Below, piece by piece: positions 1-12,206 of a DNA stretch of 64,000 nt. The notes beneath the pieces were generated by a model. That model was given only the letters and a program-made list of their open reading frames with translations. It made no database searches and was not told where the DNA came from. The stretch is from NCBI GenBank assembly GCA_021437785.1, contig JAILYB010000012.1, positions 7,750,001 through 7,814,000 of the forward strand, written 5' to 3'. The DNA is from Rhodomyrtus psidioides (taxonomy: Eukaryota > Streptophyta > Magnoliopsida > Myrtales > Myrtaceae). The translations under genes and the position numbers were made by a program. The first letter of the stretch is position 1. Every line of letters begins with the position of its first letter.

Positions 1-664
1 GGAAATTGTGAAATTGAAGGCACAAATGATCAAATTGGATCAAACCACCCCTGCCAATCGATTCAGAATGATGAAAAACATTGGATAGTGGCTTCAATTG
101 GTAATGGTAGTCCCTAAATTGAAAGTAATTTGAATTATGCCAAAATTCAAGGACTAAAATGCAATTAAGTATGCAATTTTGCCCAATTCATGCAATTGAG
201 CGATTTGTGCAAATAATTGGGCTAAATTGCAATGAGAGACAATTAGATTGAATGTCAAGATCCTAAAAATTCCAAAATTGTAAATTAAAAGACTCAATTG
301 ACATTTTTTTTACCAAATTCAATTATATGTGTAACAAAGGAACACATAAAATTGAATTTGAATTCGAACTTTTATGAGGTCAGAAAGAAAAAAGATTTAA
401 AATAAAAATACTGACTATGTGTCCATATTTTTGCGACCTCGAATGCTATTTTTCTTGAATTTTTGAGTATTTTACTATTTTCTAAAAATACTAAAAAATG
501 CGAAAAATATGAAAAATAATTTTTTGGTCAAAAATGGTTCCTTGGACTTGGCCAAGGCCACCAAAGTTGATTTTGCAATTTTTTTTTTTTACTTTTTGTG
601 AATTTTTTTATGAATTTTCTAAAAATAAGCTAAAAATAGACTGATCCGAAATTAGGTGTCAATA
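1..664 (-). repeat. Degraded LTR related to the 25569-36387 element
   Basis: Read on the minus strand from 664, this stretch follows the start of the LTR at 25569: a TATTGACACCTAATTTCGG start against TGTTGACACCTGATTTTTG, then a GATCAGTC step, AT-rich runs with AAAATTCATAAAAAA, and further in the AATTTG, TGTCAA and AATTAGAT landmarks in the same order. The match is clear but full of substitutions and indels, so this is an old relative and not a recent copy. The left 230 bases match poorly and may belong to something else. No protein of note is encoded. Confidence 0.6.
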
Positions 665-1781
665 ATGGACAATACGATCCTAAATTTAAAGAAGGATCTG
701 GATCAAAAAATTAGCCAACTATCAAAATTTATCCTGGTTCAATTCCCTACTGACCAAGCCCAATCAACTCTGGCACCATCAACTTCCAATCCAGCCCAAA
801 CTCCAATGTATATATATACATGTTCCATTCAAATGTTTTTAATCTTTTTATTTTTTTGAATCTGTATTTTGATATTTATTGCTTTGGATGTTGGACTTAT
901 CACTGTTTGATCAGTACCGAGTTGTTATTTGATGAATACTTGATTTTTGTTATGATCAATATTATAACCTTCAACACCTTGCGATAATGATCATACTATG
1001 TCATGAATTTTTGAGCCATTTACTGAATATCTATATGAATTTTATATTGTGATATCATTTGCTTCGCCCTTTTGTGCTGATGCAAAAAATAGAGAGAAGT
1101 ATTATATTAAGTTATCTTGCACTATGTACAAATAGAAGAAGTTATCATGTTAAAATCAAAGTAAAGTACACATGTTATGTTCAGCAGATTACATGATCTG
1201 AAGAATGATACTTCTTAAGCTAAACAAATGAACAGGTTCTTACTCTGAGCATTTCATTTCTGAGCACGTGGAAATATCTCATGCTGAACAGGTTGAATCA
1301 AAAGTGCTACAATTGAGTTATAATCTGAGCAGGTTGATTAAAAGAAGAACAAATTATATACTAAGTTCTTTGAACAAAGATAGAACAAGATGTTCTGAGC
1401 ATTTGAGTACAAACTCTAGATTACAAGTTTTATGCTCTCAATTATTGCACTACTCGTGATTATTGAACTCATTCAAGTTCATGTGGATAAGAATTGTTGA
1501 AATCAATTGGAATCACATGCCTTCACAAATCAAGTACCTATATGTGCACCTAAATTCTAAATCAGTTTTACGTATCACTACAAGTTCTCAGATCATTCAT
1601 GAAACTGTGAAGTTAAATTTTGAACTTTAGAACTTCCACTTGCTAAAAGTACAAGGGACAAAATTGATGAATTATCCTTTAGCAAGATATTACTTGAGTA
1701 AACTATACGTTACTCACGTCTTTTTATCCAAATATTTGATTCTTTTGTGAATGATTTTGTCATCATTAAAAAGAGGGAGAT
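665..1781 (+). other. Internal 3' remnant of a Copia-like element, no intact gene
   Basis: This AT-rich stretch has only short open frames. It ends in a purine-rich tract (AAAAAGAGGGAGATTG, about 1768-1783) directly before a TGTTGAG LTR start. That is the usual polypurine tract and LTR junction of plant Copia elements. I see no recognisable pol motif upstream, so it is best read as the non-coding or decayed 3' interior of the element whose LTR follows. Confidence 0.45.
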
Positions 1782-2215
1782 TGTTGAGAAAAATCCTAGA
1801 TTATTTTGAAGTTGACAAAACAATCTATGCACTCTTAGTTTTGGGATAATGTCGTGCAATACTTATTTTGCAGATTGTCCTATGGTGCGGGGATGCACAG
1901 GATTGAATCTGTCAAAAAGATGGCTCATATGTGATTCGGATGGACTCAGATGTTATGTGGAGCTTAGACGTTGAGTAAGTATAGTTCAAACATTAGAATG
2001 ATGCTCAAACTCTAAGAGAAGTGTTCACGTGAAGTTACCACAACTTCAAGAGAAATTCAAAAGGTTCTTAATTGATATATTACAACGGATGCAATCGAGC
2101 TGGATCGTTCTTGAAGATTATTGGGGATATAGATCAATCAAGGACGCAGATCTAAGGAGACGAACGCAACTTTCCTATTGAAGAAATCCATCTATGGAAA
2201 CCCAAAATCATAATT
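1782..2215 (+). repeat. Copia-type 3' LTR, probably truncated
   Basis: The LTR start is set by TGTTGAG right after the polypurine tract. The right end is a guess: sequence character changes near 2215-2220 and no CA terminus or second LTR copy is visible in the window. It encodes nothing. Confidence 0.4.
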
Positions 2216-3836
2216 GTATTAATGATTTGATTTAAACGGGGAAGACTTTTGATGCGTGCGTGGGCGAGTGATTCCGTAGGATAGGTGTCTCGAAGCGCAG
2301 AGTGTCGCGAACAGATTCAAAGGGGTGAATTGAAGGGAGGTATTTGTGGAATTATGGGATAACGTGGGAGGATGGTAAGTGGAAATAATGAATGAATTCG
2401 AGTTATACCGTAGGCGTAAAGATATCACCAGCCAACAATACAAAATGAGGGATAGAACGATCGCTGCCAAAGCCTAAAGATATCACCAGCCAAGGAAGAA
2501 GATCGGGATTGATAGAAAGCTTACCACCAAGGTCTAAAGGTTACGCCACCAACCAAGGATAATCGGCTTTTTGGCTCACCACCGAGGAGTATCCACTCTC
2601 CAAGAATAAAGATGCCGAAGTGTATAACTCAACACTCAAGAGGAACTCTCGTTCATCAGCAATCAATGTCGTCTGGTCTCGTCTAATCTCCTTACAATAG
2701 AGAATACTCCTCCTTTAAATAGAGGGACGAACACAACGTAAGAAAAGGAAACAAATAATCCTCACCTAATCAAATACGGAAAATGAAACAAGATAATCTC
2801 GTCCACCAGCCTAGCATATCAAATATCATCCCTAAAAGATATTTCGAATCTGCATAAATATCTCTAGATAACCTTCCATGGATATATATTTGATTGGCCT
2901 TCAAGTCAATAACTAATTAGGAAAGTCGCATTAAGATTGTGCCATCTTCTGAACGAGCTATCGTATGAGCGCGTTATCTTCTTAGCTTGTATCGCATCAT
3001 CTGAGACTGAAGCGAACAACATCTGAGCTTCCCATTTTTTGAGCGGCGCCTTCAGACTTTAGGTTGAGTCGATCCATTGAAGCAAGTTGTGACCAAATTC
3101 AACATTTGTCTGAATGAATAACAACTGTGCAGAACTTATGGGTGGAATCAAGGATTGCACATTAACGTCGGGTATAACATTAGTGACGTCATCGAATGCT
3201 CCCGCATCAACTTTCCTTTGGCAATCTTCAACGGCTGCGAGATCTTCTTTTGGATTCATCCAAATGGGTTGTTTTGGAGAGCAATCTTCTGGAAGCCTTG
3301 CAACGGTCAGTTGGAGGCGAAAAAGTATAAAAGATATCTTAAGGTTGAAGAGAAACAAATTGGCGTTAGGAGGGAATAATGTTCATAATTTCAAGATTGA
3401 GAGTACTTCAAATTCATATATTCTTCTTGATCCATTCATTGTAATTCTAACGAGGTGTACACGAGAGTGTTGAACGTTAGGTGTGGAGTCCTGCATCTCA
3501 AGCGAGATCACTAAGCTGTAACCTCTTAGCAGTTTACTAGTGGAATACAGCCGATAGACTGATAGCCGAAGAAGTGGACGTAGGCTTGAATAAAACCGAA
3601 CCATTATAAACCCTCTGTTCATATATATTGATTATCTGAGGGTTGAGTTTAAAGCTTGTGCAATTCCAATTTCGTGTTAAATCTCGAAAATTTCACTATA
3701 ATGACCTATCTACCTCCTCTAGGTGATAACGCTAGCCCCAACAGCAACCACCGTGAAGAAAAGCGGCCGATGCGACTGGCTTTATTGAATAGACTCGATT
3801 CCTATCCCTAAAAAAACAATGGCCTTGATACCAAAT
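2216..3836. other. Unassigned repeat-like DNA without a supported gene
   Basis: The stretch holds a short direct repeat (TAAAGATATCACCAGCCAA at 2417-2435 and 2475-2493) and an AT-rich TTTAAATA motif near 2717 in a promoter-like setting, which suggests a retroelement LTR or leader. A 99-residue minus-strand frame at 3059-3358 has a balanced composition and may be a coding remnant, but I do not recognise it. Confidence 0.35.
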
Positions 3837-4200
3837 TGAGAATGATGATGCGGAAGAGGAAAATATGGAATTTGGGTATATTTCATTGTATTCAAGTGAA
3901 GAATACAAGAGTTTATTTATGGGCTTTACATGAGGACTATCTAAAGTAATAAAATATTGAGCATAATCAAGAAAAATATACATAATGGCAGAATATGCCA
4001 AATATACCTCTAACACGGTAACACCCATATTCACAGGACAACCAGAATGCCTCTCGCATGTGCCGAATGTCCCCAACTCCGTTGAGAATATCTGAATCAA
4101 GGGTTTCAGAAAATGTTTTGGACATCCGAAAGTAAATGACAAATAAAATCGAACTTCCCTCAGAGTTCATAGGTTTAGGGATAAAATCGAACCACTATAA
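3837..4200 (-). repeat. Minus-strand LTR ending next to a Met-tRNA-type primer site
   Basis: On the minus strand the sequence ends in TTCTCA, followed by ATT and TGGTATCAAGGCC (plus coordinates 3821-3833). This resembles the TGGTATCAGAGC primer-binding site of plant retroelements. That places the 5' LTR of a minus-strand element to the right of 3837. The outer boundary near 4200 is only estimated, and no partner LTR was found. Confidence 0.4.
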
Positions 4201-4270
4201 TTTGTTTTGTGCTGTCTTTGTTTGTTCATTATCATCTTCTATATCTTAATGATAGCACCGCATTCACTCG

Positions 4271-4511
4271 ATAGTATCTCTTCGATATCCTTATGTGGAA
4301 TGTGACTCGAAACGGACCGGCAGTACCAACTAGAGCTCATGACCAACAGGATGGCAATAATGCGCAAGTTGCTATGGCTTCTGCTGCTGCGGCCCATCTC
4401 AAAGAAGCACATAGAAGAATTGCACAAAATGCTAAAGCTAAACATCTACTGTATTGTGCATTATCTCCATTTGAGTTTAACTGAAATTTTTATTGTTTGA
4501 CACTATATACA

Positions 4512-4542
<31 letters not shown>

Positions 4543-4770
4543 CAACTCCTAGTTACCTTTGAAGGAACTGATCGAGTGAGGGAGACAAAAATGAACATTC
4601 CTCTCTGGAAACATGAGCTATTCAGAAAGAAGTCTGATGAAACCATGACTCAAATGTTCACAAGGTTCACTGAGATCGTAACAGCTCAAGAAGAAGAAAG
4701 AGATGATAGGCATTTTCTTATTTTGCCTTCATTCACTCATAACAAAATGATTACAAAATTTGTCTTTATA
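4271..4770 (+). pseudogene. Copia gag fragment (UBN2-like), broken
   Basis: Translated pieces match the conserved gag core of plant Copia elements of the UBN2 type: an Ala-rich helix followed by HLKEAHRRIAQNAKAKHLLY and ALSPFEFN at 4380-4484, then, in another frame, FEGTDRVRETKMN and SDETMTQMFTRFTEI at about 4556-4680. In intact gags these two blocks are joined by about 20 codons. Here that link is replaced by stops and a CATA microsatellite (4509-4540). It is therefore a non-functional fragment. No LTR of its own can be assigned with confidence. Confidence 0.7.
4509..4540. repeat. CATA microsatellite
   Basis: About eight uninterrupted ACAT/CATA tetranucleotide units lie between the two halves of the Copia gag fragment. 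Confidence 0.95.
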
Positions 4771-5036
4771 TAGGCTTGCTACATGACTCTTGATCTACCT
4801 CTTAATGGACTCATAAATATAACTTGCATTCCAAGGAAATAGACCCGAAACATGAATAATCGTGATGCATTTACTGAACATTAACTTGACATTGGAGTAC
4901 GAACACAATCTTGAAAACTACACTACCATAAAAAATTTTGGTTCTTGCACCAATCTTGGAAGTCGAGCGGACATCTACATCGCCTTCAATTCTGAGATAT
5001 CCACGTCCGCAACTTTCTCATTGAGATCACTAACAT

Positions 5037-6044
5037 TTATAAATTTGGTTTAATTGTTAACAACCCAGACCTCGAAAGGACCTTGTAGAATCTGAACGCG
5101 CTCGATGCCATCATAGCTTCAATTATGTGTATATTAACGCCGACATGCGACGCAAAGGGATCGATTCGGAAGCTCGATTGCGTTGTTTGGGTCTTCGCGG
5201 TTCTTGAATCCGGAGTAATTGCCTGGAAATACCGTGGACAATGAATGCACAAGCATCGTCTTACCACAGGGTCTCTCAACTCCGTACATGGTCACCTGAG
5301 GGTACTTCTCTTTGAGCGCCTCCGTGGAACAACGGGGCAACAACGTGGTTAATTTGGATATTAACGAACGGGAGCACGGTTACATTTAGACCGAATGCAA
5401 AATGGATTCGCGCATGATCAACCAGGAAACGAGTAGATGCTTGACTTAGCTTTGTGGTAAACGTCAAAGTCCGCGAGGCGAGACCAGTGCAAGTCGACGA
5501 TACAATGGTAGGGGTGAACGGGCCTCAACCAACACGAGCTCGTCGGCGTCCACAACAAAGCGAATTCTATGCCGTACCTACCGTGCCAACTAAGAAGGTG
5601 TTAGTCGAATCACGGTGCGGGGAAGAAAAATTTGAGATGGCTTTTGCCGAGCGAAGTGATCAGCGACGTCCCTGGCGACCAAAGTCAACAACGAGCAACG
5701 AGCATCTGCGAGGATTGCGGCGTCGAGGACAGACCCGATTGTGCTTGACCCGATGGCTCCATCTCCATCACCCTTTCAACACTTTCGAGCTCCCCTGATT
5801 ATTTTCCCGCAAAGTCCTGATTGTCAATAGCTCCATATGTCCAATGTTGTCGCCGACCGTCCTAAGAATTGAAGCTCGAAGCGGAATTCCCAAACATCAG
5901 GCGATCAGGTGGACGAGGTTGCGACCTGGAACTGAATTTTGAGCCGCTTTTTCGATTGGGGTTTTGATTGGGGAAGGCGATGTTGTTGGAGAATATAGGG
6001 GAATAGAGTAAAAGATAAATAAAGGGAGAAAAACGGTGATCCAA
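5037..6044 (-). pseudogene. Unrecognised GC-rich coding-like segment, broken
   Basis: This kilobase is richer in G+C than its surroundings. On the minus strand it shows several adjoining frames with protein-like composition: FVVDADELVLVEARSPLPLY near 5500-5560, then RFLVDHARIHFAFGLNV near 5370-5430, then KEKYPQVTMYGVERPCGKTM near 5240-5310. Stops and frame changes separate them. GVERPCGKTMLVHSL vaguely recalls a P-loop but lacks the full GxxxxGK[ST] pattern. I do not recognise the family. It may be a decayed host gene or a captured fragment. Confidence 0.3.
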
Positions 6045-7317
6045 GTTAATAGTTAAGTTTAAATTGTTTTAGGACGAGAAAGATACATTTTTTTACTTTA
6101 GATTACATAATGATATACGATTATTAACCTCAAAGCAGACATAATTGCATCGGTCGAGATAACTAGACGCCCGTGCTTAGGCTCCTAGTGGTTGGGTCCG
6201 AAAAACGCCAGCTCCTGCAACCATGGCTCCGTCACTTGGGCATGGAACCCTGACGGTAGAGCCCAAGTCGCCGAGGCCTGGGCCTACTCCACGATGCTTC
6301 AGCTGGGGGTCTTCGGCACTCGAAAAATAATTTATTGACAGCATGACTATCCAATGTCTAGAAGAAAAATAAAAGCAAATTTTCCTTGCGGAAAAAAATT
6401 TCGTGACTTTCTAGAAAACATTTTCTAGAAACAAATACATGGAAATAAACACATATTTTCAATATATCGGAGTAGTGCCAATGATCATCATTATAACGAT
6501 AAGGATCGCCAGATCTGGCACAAAGTCTTGCATGCAGGCAGCTGTATGAACTTCCCTCTTCCTATATACAAATTCTCAGAAAAATTCTGGGGAAAAAAAG
6601 AAAAAAAAGCTGCCCACAATCCTTCACATGAAATGTATATGACAAAAGGGGACTAGACAAACACAAAAACTAGCCTTCCCTGCTTCCTAATATTTGAGAA
6701 GAAGACATGTTTTCAAAACTGAACTCCTTTGTCTTAGCGTCAAGGAAAAGAAGCTCCTCTCTTGCTTTCACAAATCTGGTGTTCTTCAGAAGAAACCAAT
6801 GAATCACCATCTTGCACGCTTGTATATACAGTCTGAATCCGAAATATTCCTCTCGAAAATCCGCATCTTCAATGCCCACTTCACTCGAAAATGTTCTTCC
6901 TGCTTCCATCACCAGATGAAAAAAAAAAGATGGAAAAGCATGACCTTTTTAGCAATTCCTCTGTCAACCTAGTCTGCTAGGGTTATCCGCCGATGATACG
7001 ATGGACTGAATCAATCACCTCGCTATGTACTTCAATTGTGCACCTTATCGCACACATGGTTTTCCGATATGGTCCATCACTCCAACTTGCTCTACGGAAA
7101 TTACTTGATTTAGGCTTCTGACCTGTACTGATCCTGGCCTTGAATATAGCGAGTCTCACCCGATCTGAAGGCCGTGGAAAAAGGAAAAAAAAAACGCGAA
7201 AAATCCGATTCCCAGATAATGGACTACAGTTCATCCAAGAGCCTGTCGATACGGTTGGAACGGACTCGAACCTTGGATCTCCCAAAAACTTCAAAGGGAG
7301 TCTCAAAAGGAGGGTTT
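6045..7317. other. Intergenic DNA and probable 3' UTR of the 5-phosphatase gene
   Basis: Sequence just downstream of the stop codon at 7318 (minus strand) is the expected place of the 3' UTR. I could not identify a convincing polyadenylation signal. Small open frames here look like chance. Nothing else is supported. Confidence 0.4.
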
Positions 7318-10300
7318 TCAAAACCTGGGAGCAGAGATGCAGCTCTGAGCTCTGGTGAAGAGGAGCATCTCTTCTGCTTGTACTTTGGCCACGCACGAAG
7401 CGGGCAGGGGCCGAAGCGGACAGGCCGCGGGGGCGACAGCGGGCCGGTTCGGGACATCCACCTGGACCGAGAAGAGCGAGTAAACAGGCCTGTGGTCCGA
7501 GAACCGGGACTCTCCTCTCACATACCGTATCTGTTTCAGCCCATCCCCTCTCCACAATATTCTGTCACACCTGCCATTTTCAAATCAAACAAGGTCCACA
7601 GAGTCGGTTAATCTTCAGTGTGAACAACATCCTCGAAGGTGCACAGAATTCAATATTATTCTTTACTGCTTTACGAAAAACTGAAGCAAGTGTTGCAATA
7701 AAAGAATTATCAGATAAGGAACCTTGGTAACCGACCATATAGTAAAATTATGATAACGGGTGGTCGGCAGGAACATATTCTATCCTCAATGAATAGTTTG
7801 CTTAATCTAAAGTAGAGATATGATTGTTGCTTGCCGACCCTTTTCAATAAATATAGGAGAACTGCAGCTTAAGTAAGACCCATGAATGTGTAAGGTACTA
7901 AACTAAACCTAGAAAAATTGAAACGGAAAAAATTAAAAAGTTAAAGCATAGGCCATTAAGTATTCATCTAGCTCCTCATGTAGAACGGATTTATACCACT
8001 CTGTTCTACAATTATCAGGAACCAGAGAGCTTGTACATAACGTCAGCCCGCTCAAAGAAGGCGCGAGAGACGTTAATAAACCCAGAAAGAAAAAAGGATG
8101 CAATTAGAAGAAATATTTAATTACCAGGCCGGTGTGCGACGCCTTTCTTTAGATTTGAAGTTCTGAACGGCGTAATGGTCAGAGTTATCGAGGTACTTGT
8201 ACGTCGGAGCGAAATATATGTTCCCTTCTTCCCACCCTTTGAATACTCGACCAGCCCTTTGTTCTATTCTTAGCTGCCAAAACACATTCAACATGAGCCA
8301 GCCATTGAGTCCAGAGGATGTTTCACAAGAAAGCTATGATTAAAACTGATTGGAGCTTACTGCAATACCTGGTCTTTCTCCAAAAGCGCTTGCCAATCGT
8401 TCCTCTGGAGAAGTTCGTGCATGTCGCTGCAGCTCGACGCTAGCCGATAGTTCAAATCGCCTAGCCAAATGATTTTGCTACGTGAAATAACGCAGAATTC
8501 CTATTAAATACCGTCAGCTATATCCTACATATGTCCCGAGAGAGGCGCAAACACAAGTGCATAACGAACTTACTCGTGATCGAGGATGTTGTCGGGCGAA
8601 AAAGATGGCCCTCGGGGTCTAGAGGAATTAGAGAACTTCGTCTTCCTCAGTATTTCCATCACGTCCGAGTTCCTCTTCACTTGGTCGCCTTCTTTCTCCC
8701 CAGAGGTCAAGTGCGTGCACACGAAGCAGAAGGTGGATTGGTGCAAGGTCATACTTATGGAGATTGAACCCTAGATCAACGAAACAAGGAAGGGGGCAAG
8801 AAAATCTAGTCAATTAACGAAATCTCTAGATCATTAACTCGAGGCTCGCGATTATCGAACAAAATCACTACTTTCGTCCCCGACCTCGCCTCTAGTAAAA
8901 CTAATTACTAATCCCCATCTAAGACCGCGTGATATTTTAAAAAGGGTGCATCTATTGCAAGTTATTAGCGCGAATTTCGCAAGATGATTAAGCTTTTCCA
9001 AGTGTGGATGACATGCGACAATTAAATCATGACTAATTAGGGTAATTAACTGAACAATTTAGACTTCAGCAAATTCGGAAATATAGTAGAACCCACTAAA
9101 AGAATGCATCAACAGCTTCAAGTTCCCCACGTTACAATCATGTAAAATTCAATTCAAATGCCTAAAAAAGAGGGTTTAGCAGATGGAATTAATTAACTAT
9201 TGACTGATGATGCTGACCTTGTTTCCAAGATAGCCCATGATTCCTCGCCCCACGCACGACACCTTCAAATTGCCGACATGCCTCCTGAGATCTTCCCTAA
9301 CCCACACGCACAAGAATATCCCCACCATCTGCTTGCTCGCGGCGAGGCAATAACGCCGGCGGACTGGGCTCCTGTACCTCCCGGACGTGCATGGCGGGCT
9401 AGGCGAGCCTTCTTCGCTGCCGCTCGGCGTGAGGCTCAGGAGCCTCTCGAAGTCCTCTTGGTCAAGCTCATCTTCCAGAGACAGCAAGTCCGAGGAGCTG
9501 AGCCTCGGTCTGAGACCCTGCTGGTGCTCACTCGGCAGAGAGTCCGAAAGCTCCGTCTGGGATGGCCCTTCGCCGTTCAACGCCTGGCGAATCAGGGACA
9601 ACCACTTCGCGGCCGGCCCGTTGTCCTCTGCCCCGAGCACATTCCCTGCATTTAGCGGCACGATTTCCTGGAACCTGATCCAATTGAACACATTAAGCAC
9701 CCCAGTAAAAAAAAAATAATAAAAACGTTCGAAAGGATCACCATCATCTCGATCTCACTCGAGTTAATCAATCGTCGTTTTTCACAATCTTTTATGTGTC
9801 AACTCGAGATATGTTAGGCGAACAAGGCACATTTCTAAGATTGGATGATTAAGAAAAAGACAAGGCCATGAACCCGACAAGCTTTTTGCAATTGACAGTA
9901 GGTTAGTCCGTCTATATCACATCGCAAACAATAGAATCAATCCAGTCAATAACGTCTCTGATCATGATCCAAAAGATGCGTTTGTTTCATGAGATTTGAA
10001 AATCGTTTGTCTAAAAAAATTTGACTAATTATTTTCGTGAGTGATAACTGTGTCGTTTCTTCGTTCATTTTCATAAACCATGGTTTTCGATTCCATCACT
10101 GTCTCATGTCATCCGATCAGGCTGGCAAAATGGTAAATAACTTGGGTCTGAGCACGTTGGTGATGAGCTGGTGGTGGAACATGTCAAGGTTCGCGTCAAA
10201 CGGGGCCTGCCCTGCCCAGCCCAGCCCAACGCAACCCCACTAAGTGGGCAGCAATTCGCTCCACGCGCCTCGCCAGCAATGCGGCGGCGCGTGATGATTG

Positions 10301-12206
10301 AATGTTCATAACAAATTATTCCCAAGCAGGAATATGCAACGGACCATGATGTATCGATTAAGATTCTTGTGCCTTTTGAAAAATTAAAAATGTTATTACC
10401 AGTATTCCTAAATTTACGACATTTATTTACTCGATACTAACGTACTGAAAAAAAAGGCATTATTTAGAGAATTTAACTTTTTTTAATCAGCATTTTCTTG
10501 AATATAATGAAATTCTTTGATTTGTTGGCGGGAGGTGGCGACAGGTGAGAAATTCAACACAGAAAATAAAAATTATAAAAAGCAAGAACTCAATTGCAGC
10601 TTTTACACACGCACTCCACGCAGATGAGAAGAGATGTCTATTTTTTTTTTCAATTGAAAAGAAATTTTAATTTCATTCAAAAGAGAAGTACATAAATTAA
10701 ATTGATTTATCTTTTATATTTACTTACATTGTTTGCAATATCTAGATGAATGAATTATTTAATTGAATTTAATTAAATCCTCAGTGAAATTTTGAAATTT
10801 CCCAAATTTAGTACATGTAAAACGATATTTAGTTTTAGAACATGAGAGAAGAGGAGAGAAGAGCATACCCAAGAACATAGATGTCAGCAGGAGCAGGTGA
10901 CTTGAGCCAGTCTCTCAAGTTCAAGCCCTCATGCGGCGACTTCCCTCCAACATTCCATGTCCCCACAAACATCCTATGCATAATATGTCCAATGTAAAAC
11001 TCAATCATTACATCAAACATAAACCCAATGATTTTGGTGACCTAAAATCTATCAAATCGTTCTTCTTTATTTTAAATTCCGCAAAAAAGAAAAAAGAAAA
11101 AAAAACCAAACTAGCTTATCTTCTTAAATATGCAAGTTAGCTGTCGGAGGCCGCTCCCAAATAGATTAATGGGTAAATAGAAAGGCCGGCAAGTACGATT
11201 TATGCATACACTTGCCTTGGATTGAGTGCATCGGCGACGGGGATTGCTTCGCAGCCGAAGTTAGACTCTTTAAGGCCGTCGCTTGCTGCCACGAGCCACC
11301 CTTCTGTCGGAATAACAAAGTTCTATAGACTGTCGGTCACGCAAGAACTACTACCCATCAAATCAGAGGGCAAAATATTTATTAAACTATCTTTCACTAA
11401 TTAGAGTTCGGTCAACAAGCATAAAAACCATGAAAAAGTCATAATTTAACTGCCCCGCACGTGCCGATTCACCATGGCCCCTCGTGTAACATGACTATCA
11501 CCTCAATCTAATCCAATCTAATCTATTAACCATGTTTGGCAATAAATTAAAAGGAGAATATCCGACAAAATAATTCAAGCAAGAATCACCCTCGCAAAAT
11601 TAAATATGGCAAAAAAAAAATGAAGGAAATAATTCAAGCAAAAGGAAAGCAGACAATCAAATCAACCTCTGGGACTTATTATTATCGTCCTCTGTTTCTA
11701 CGATGTCCAATCATATGAATCGAAGATGGCTGATCTGACGGCTCAGAGGAACAGGCCCCCCCATTAAAGAAGCTTGAAAAGCGCCGAGAAAGGTACAAGC
11801 AATCGAACGAAATGGACACTGACGCTGGTTTTTAGCAATTTACCTGAAAATCCTTGTGGTACGACCACATAACAGCCTTGGTCTGAGCAGCTCCTCCTTC
11901 TCTCTGCTCTTTTCTCTGAATTCCACAAATGGCTATCAATACCAAATGTTAATAAATAAAGGAAGAGTAAGATAATCAACTCCGATGGCTACCTCTTACG
12001 GCGTAATCTGAGTGAAATTCATGGGAATCGCTTCTGATGTTCAGCCATTTTCTGACCACCACTTTCGGCCACGAATTCTGCCCAAAAATAAGAGAAAATC
12101 GAATCAAGGTTGACTTTCCAGGATTCAACAAATCCGACGCGTCCTAGGAGGAGGAAAACGAAGACTATTCGCTAACCTTGGAGATCTTGCGAGCCTCTTC
12201 TCTCAT
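7318..12206 (-). CDS. Type I inositol polyphosphate 5-phosphatase, ten exons
   Basis: The product removes the 5-phosphate from inositol phosphates and/or phosphoinositides, which affects Ca2+ and membrane signalling. Exons on the minus strand: 12206-12177, 12077-12000, 11915-11844, 11322-11216, 10973-10869, 9674-9218, 8770-8574, 8477-8369, 8273-8125 and 7570-7318. Together they make 1557 nt, 518 residues plus stop, with all phases consistent. The protein starts MREEARKISK followed by NSWPKVVVRKWLNI. The catalytic exo/endonuclease/phosphatase fold shows FVGTWNVGGKSP, FQEIVPLNAGNVLG, FCFVCTHLTSGEKEGD, the signature WLGDLNYR, a WEEGNIYFAPTYKY block, and C-terminal ESRFSDHRPV. Introns are GT-AG except intron 4, which has a GC donor in AAG/GCAAGT. 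The layout resembles the short plant 5PTases (5PTase4/8/10-like), but the exact orthologue is uncertain. About 45 unconserved residues follow the catalytic core. Confidence 0.9.

Noticed and set aside
2219..2470. 83-codon minus-strand frame
   Set aside because: It is composed of repeat-like DNA with no domain, and its length is within chance expectation.
7174..7611. 145-codon plus-strand frame
   Set aside because: It is the antisense shadow of the last exon of the 5-phosphatase gene.
9200..9655. 151-codon plus-strand frame
   Set aside because: It is the antisense shadow of the large exon 6 of the 5-phosphatase gene, which carries the family motifs on the minus strand.
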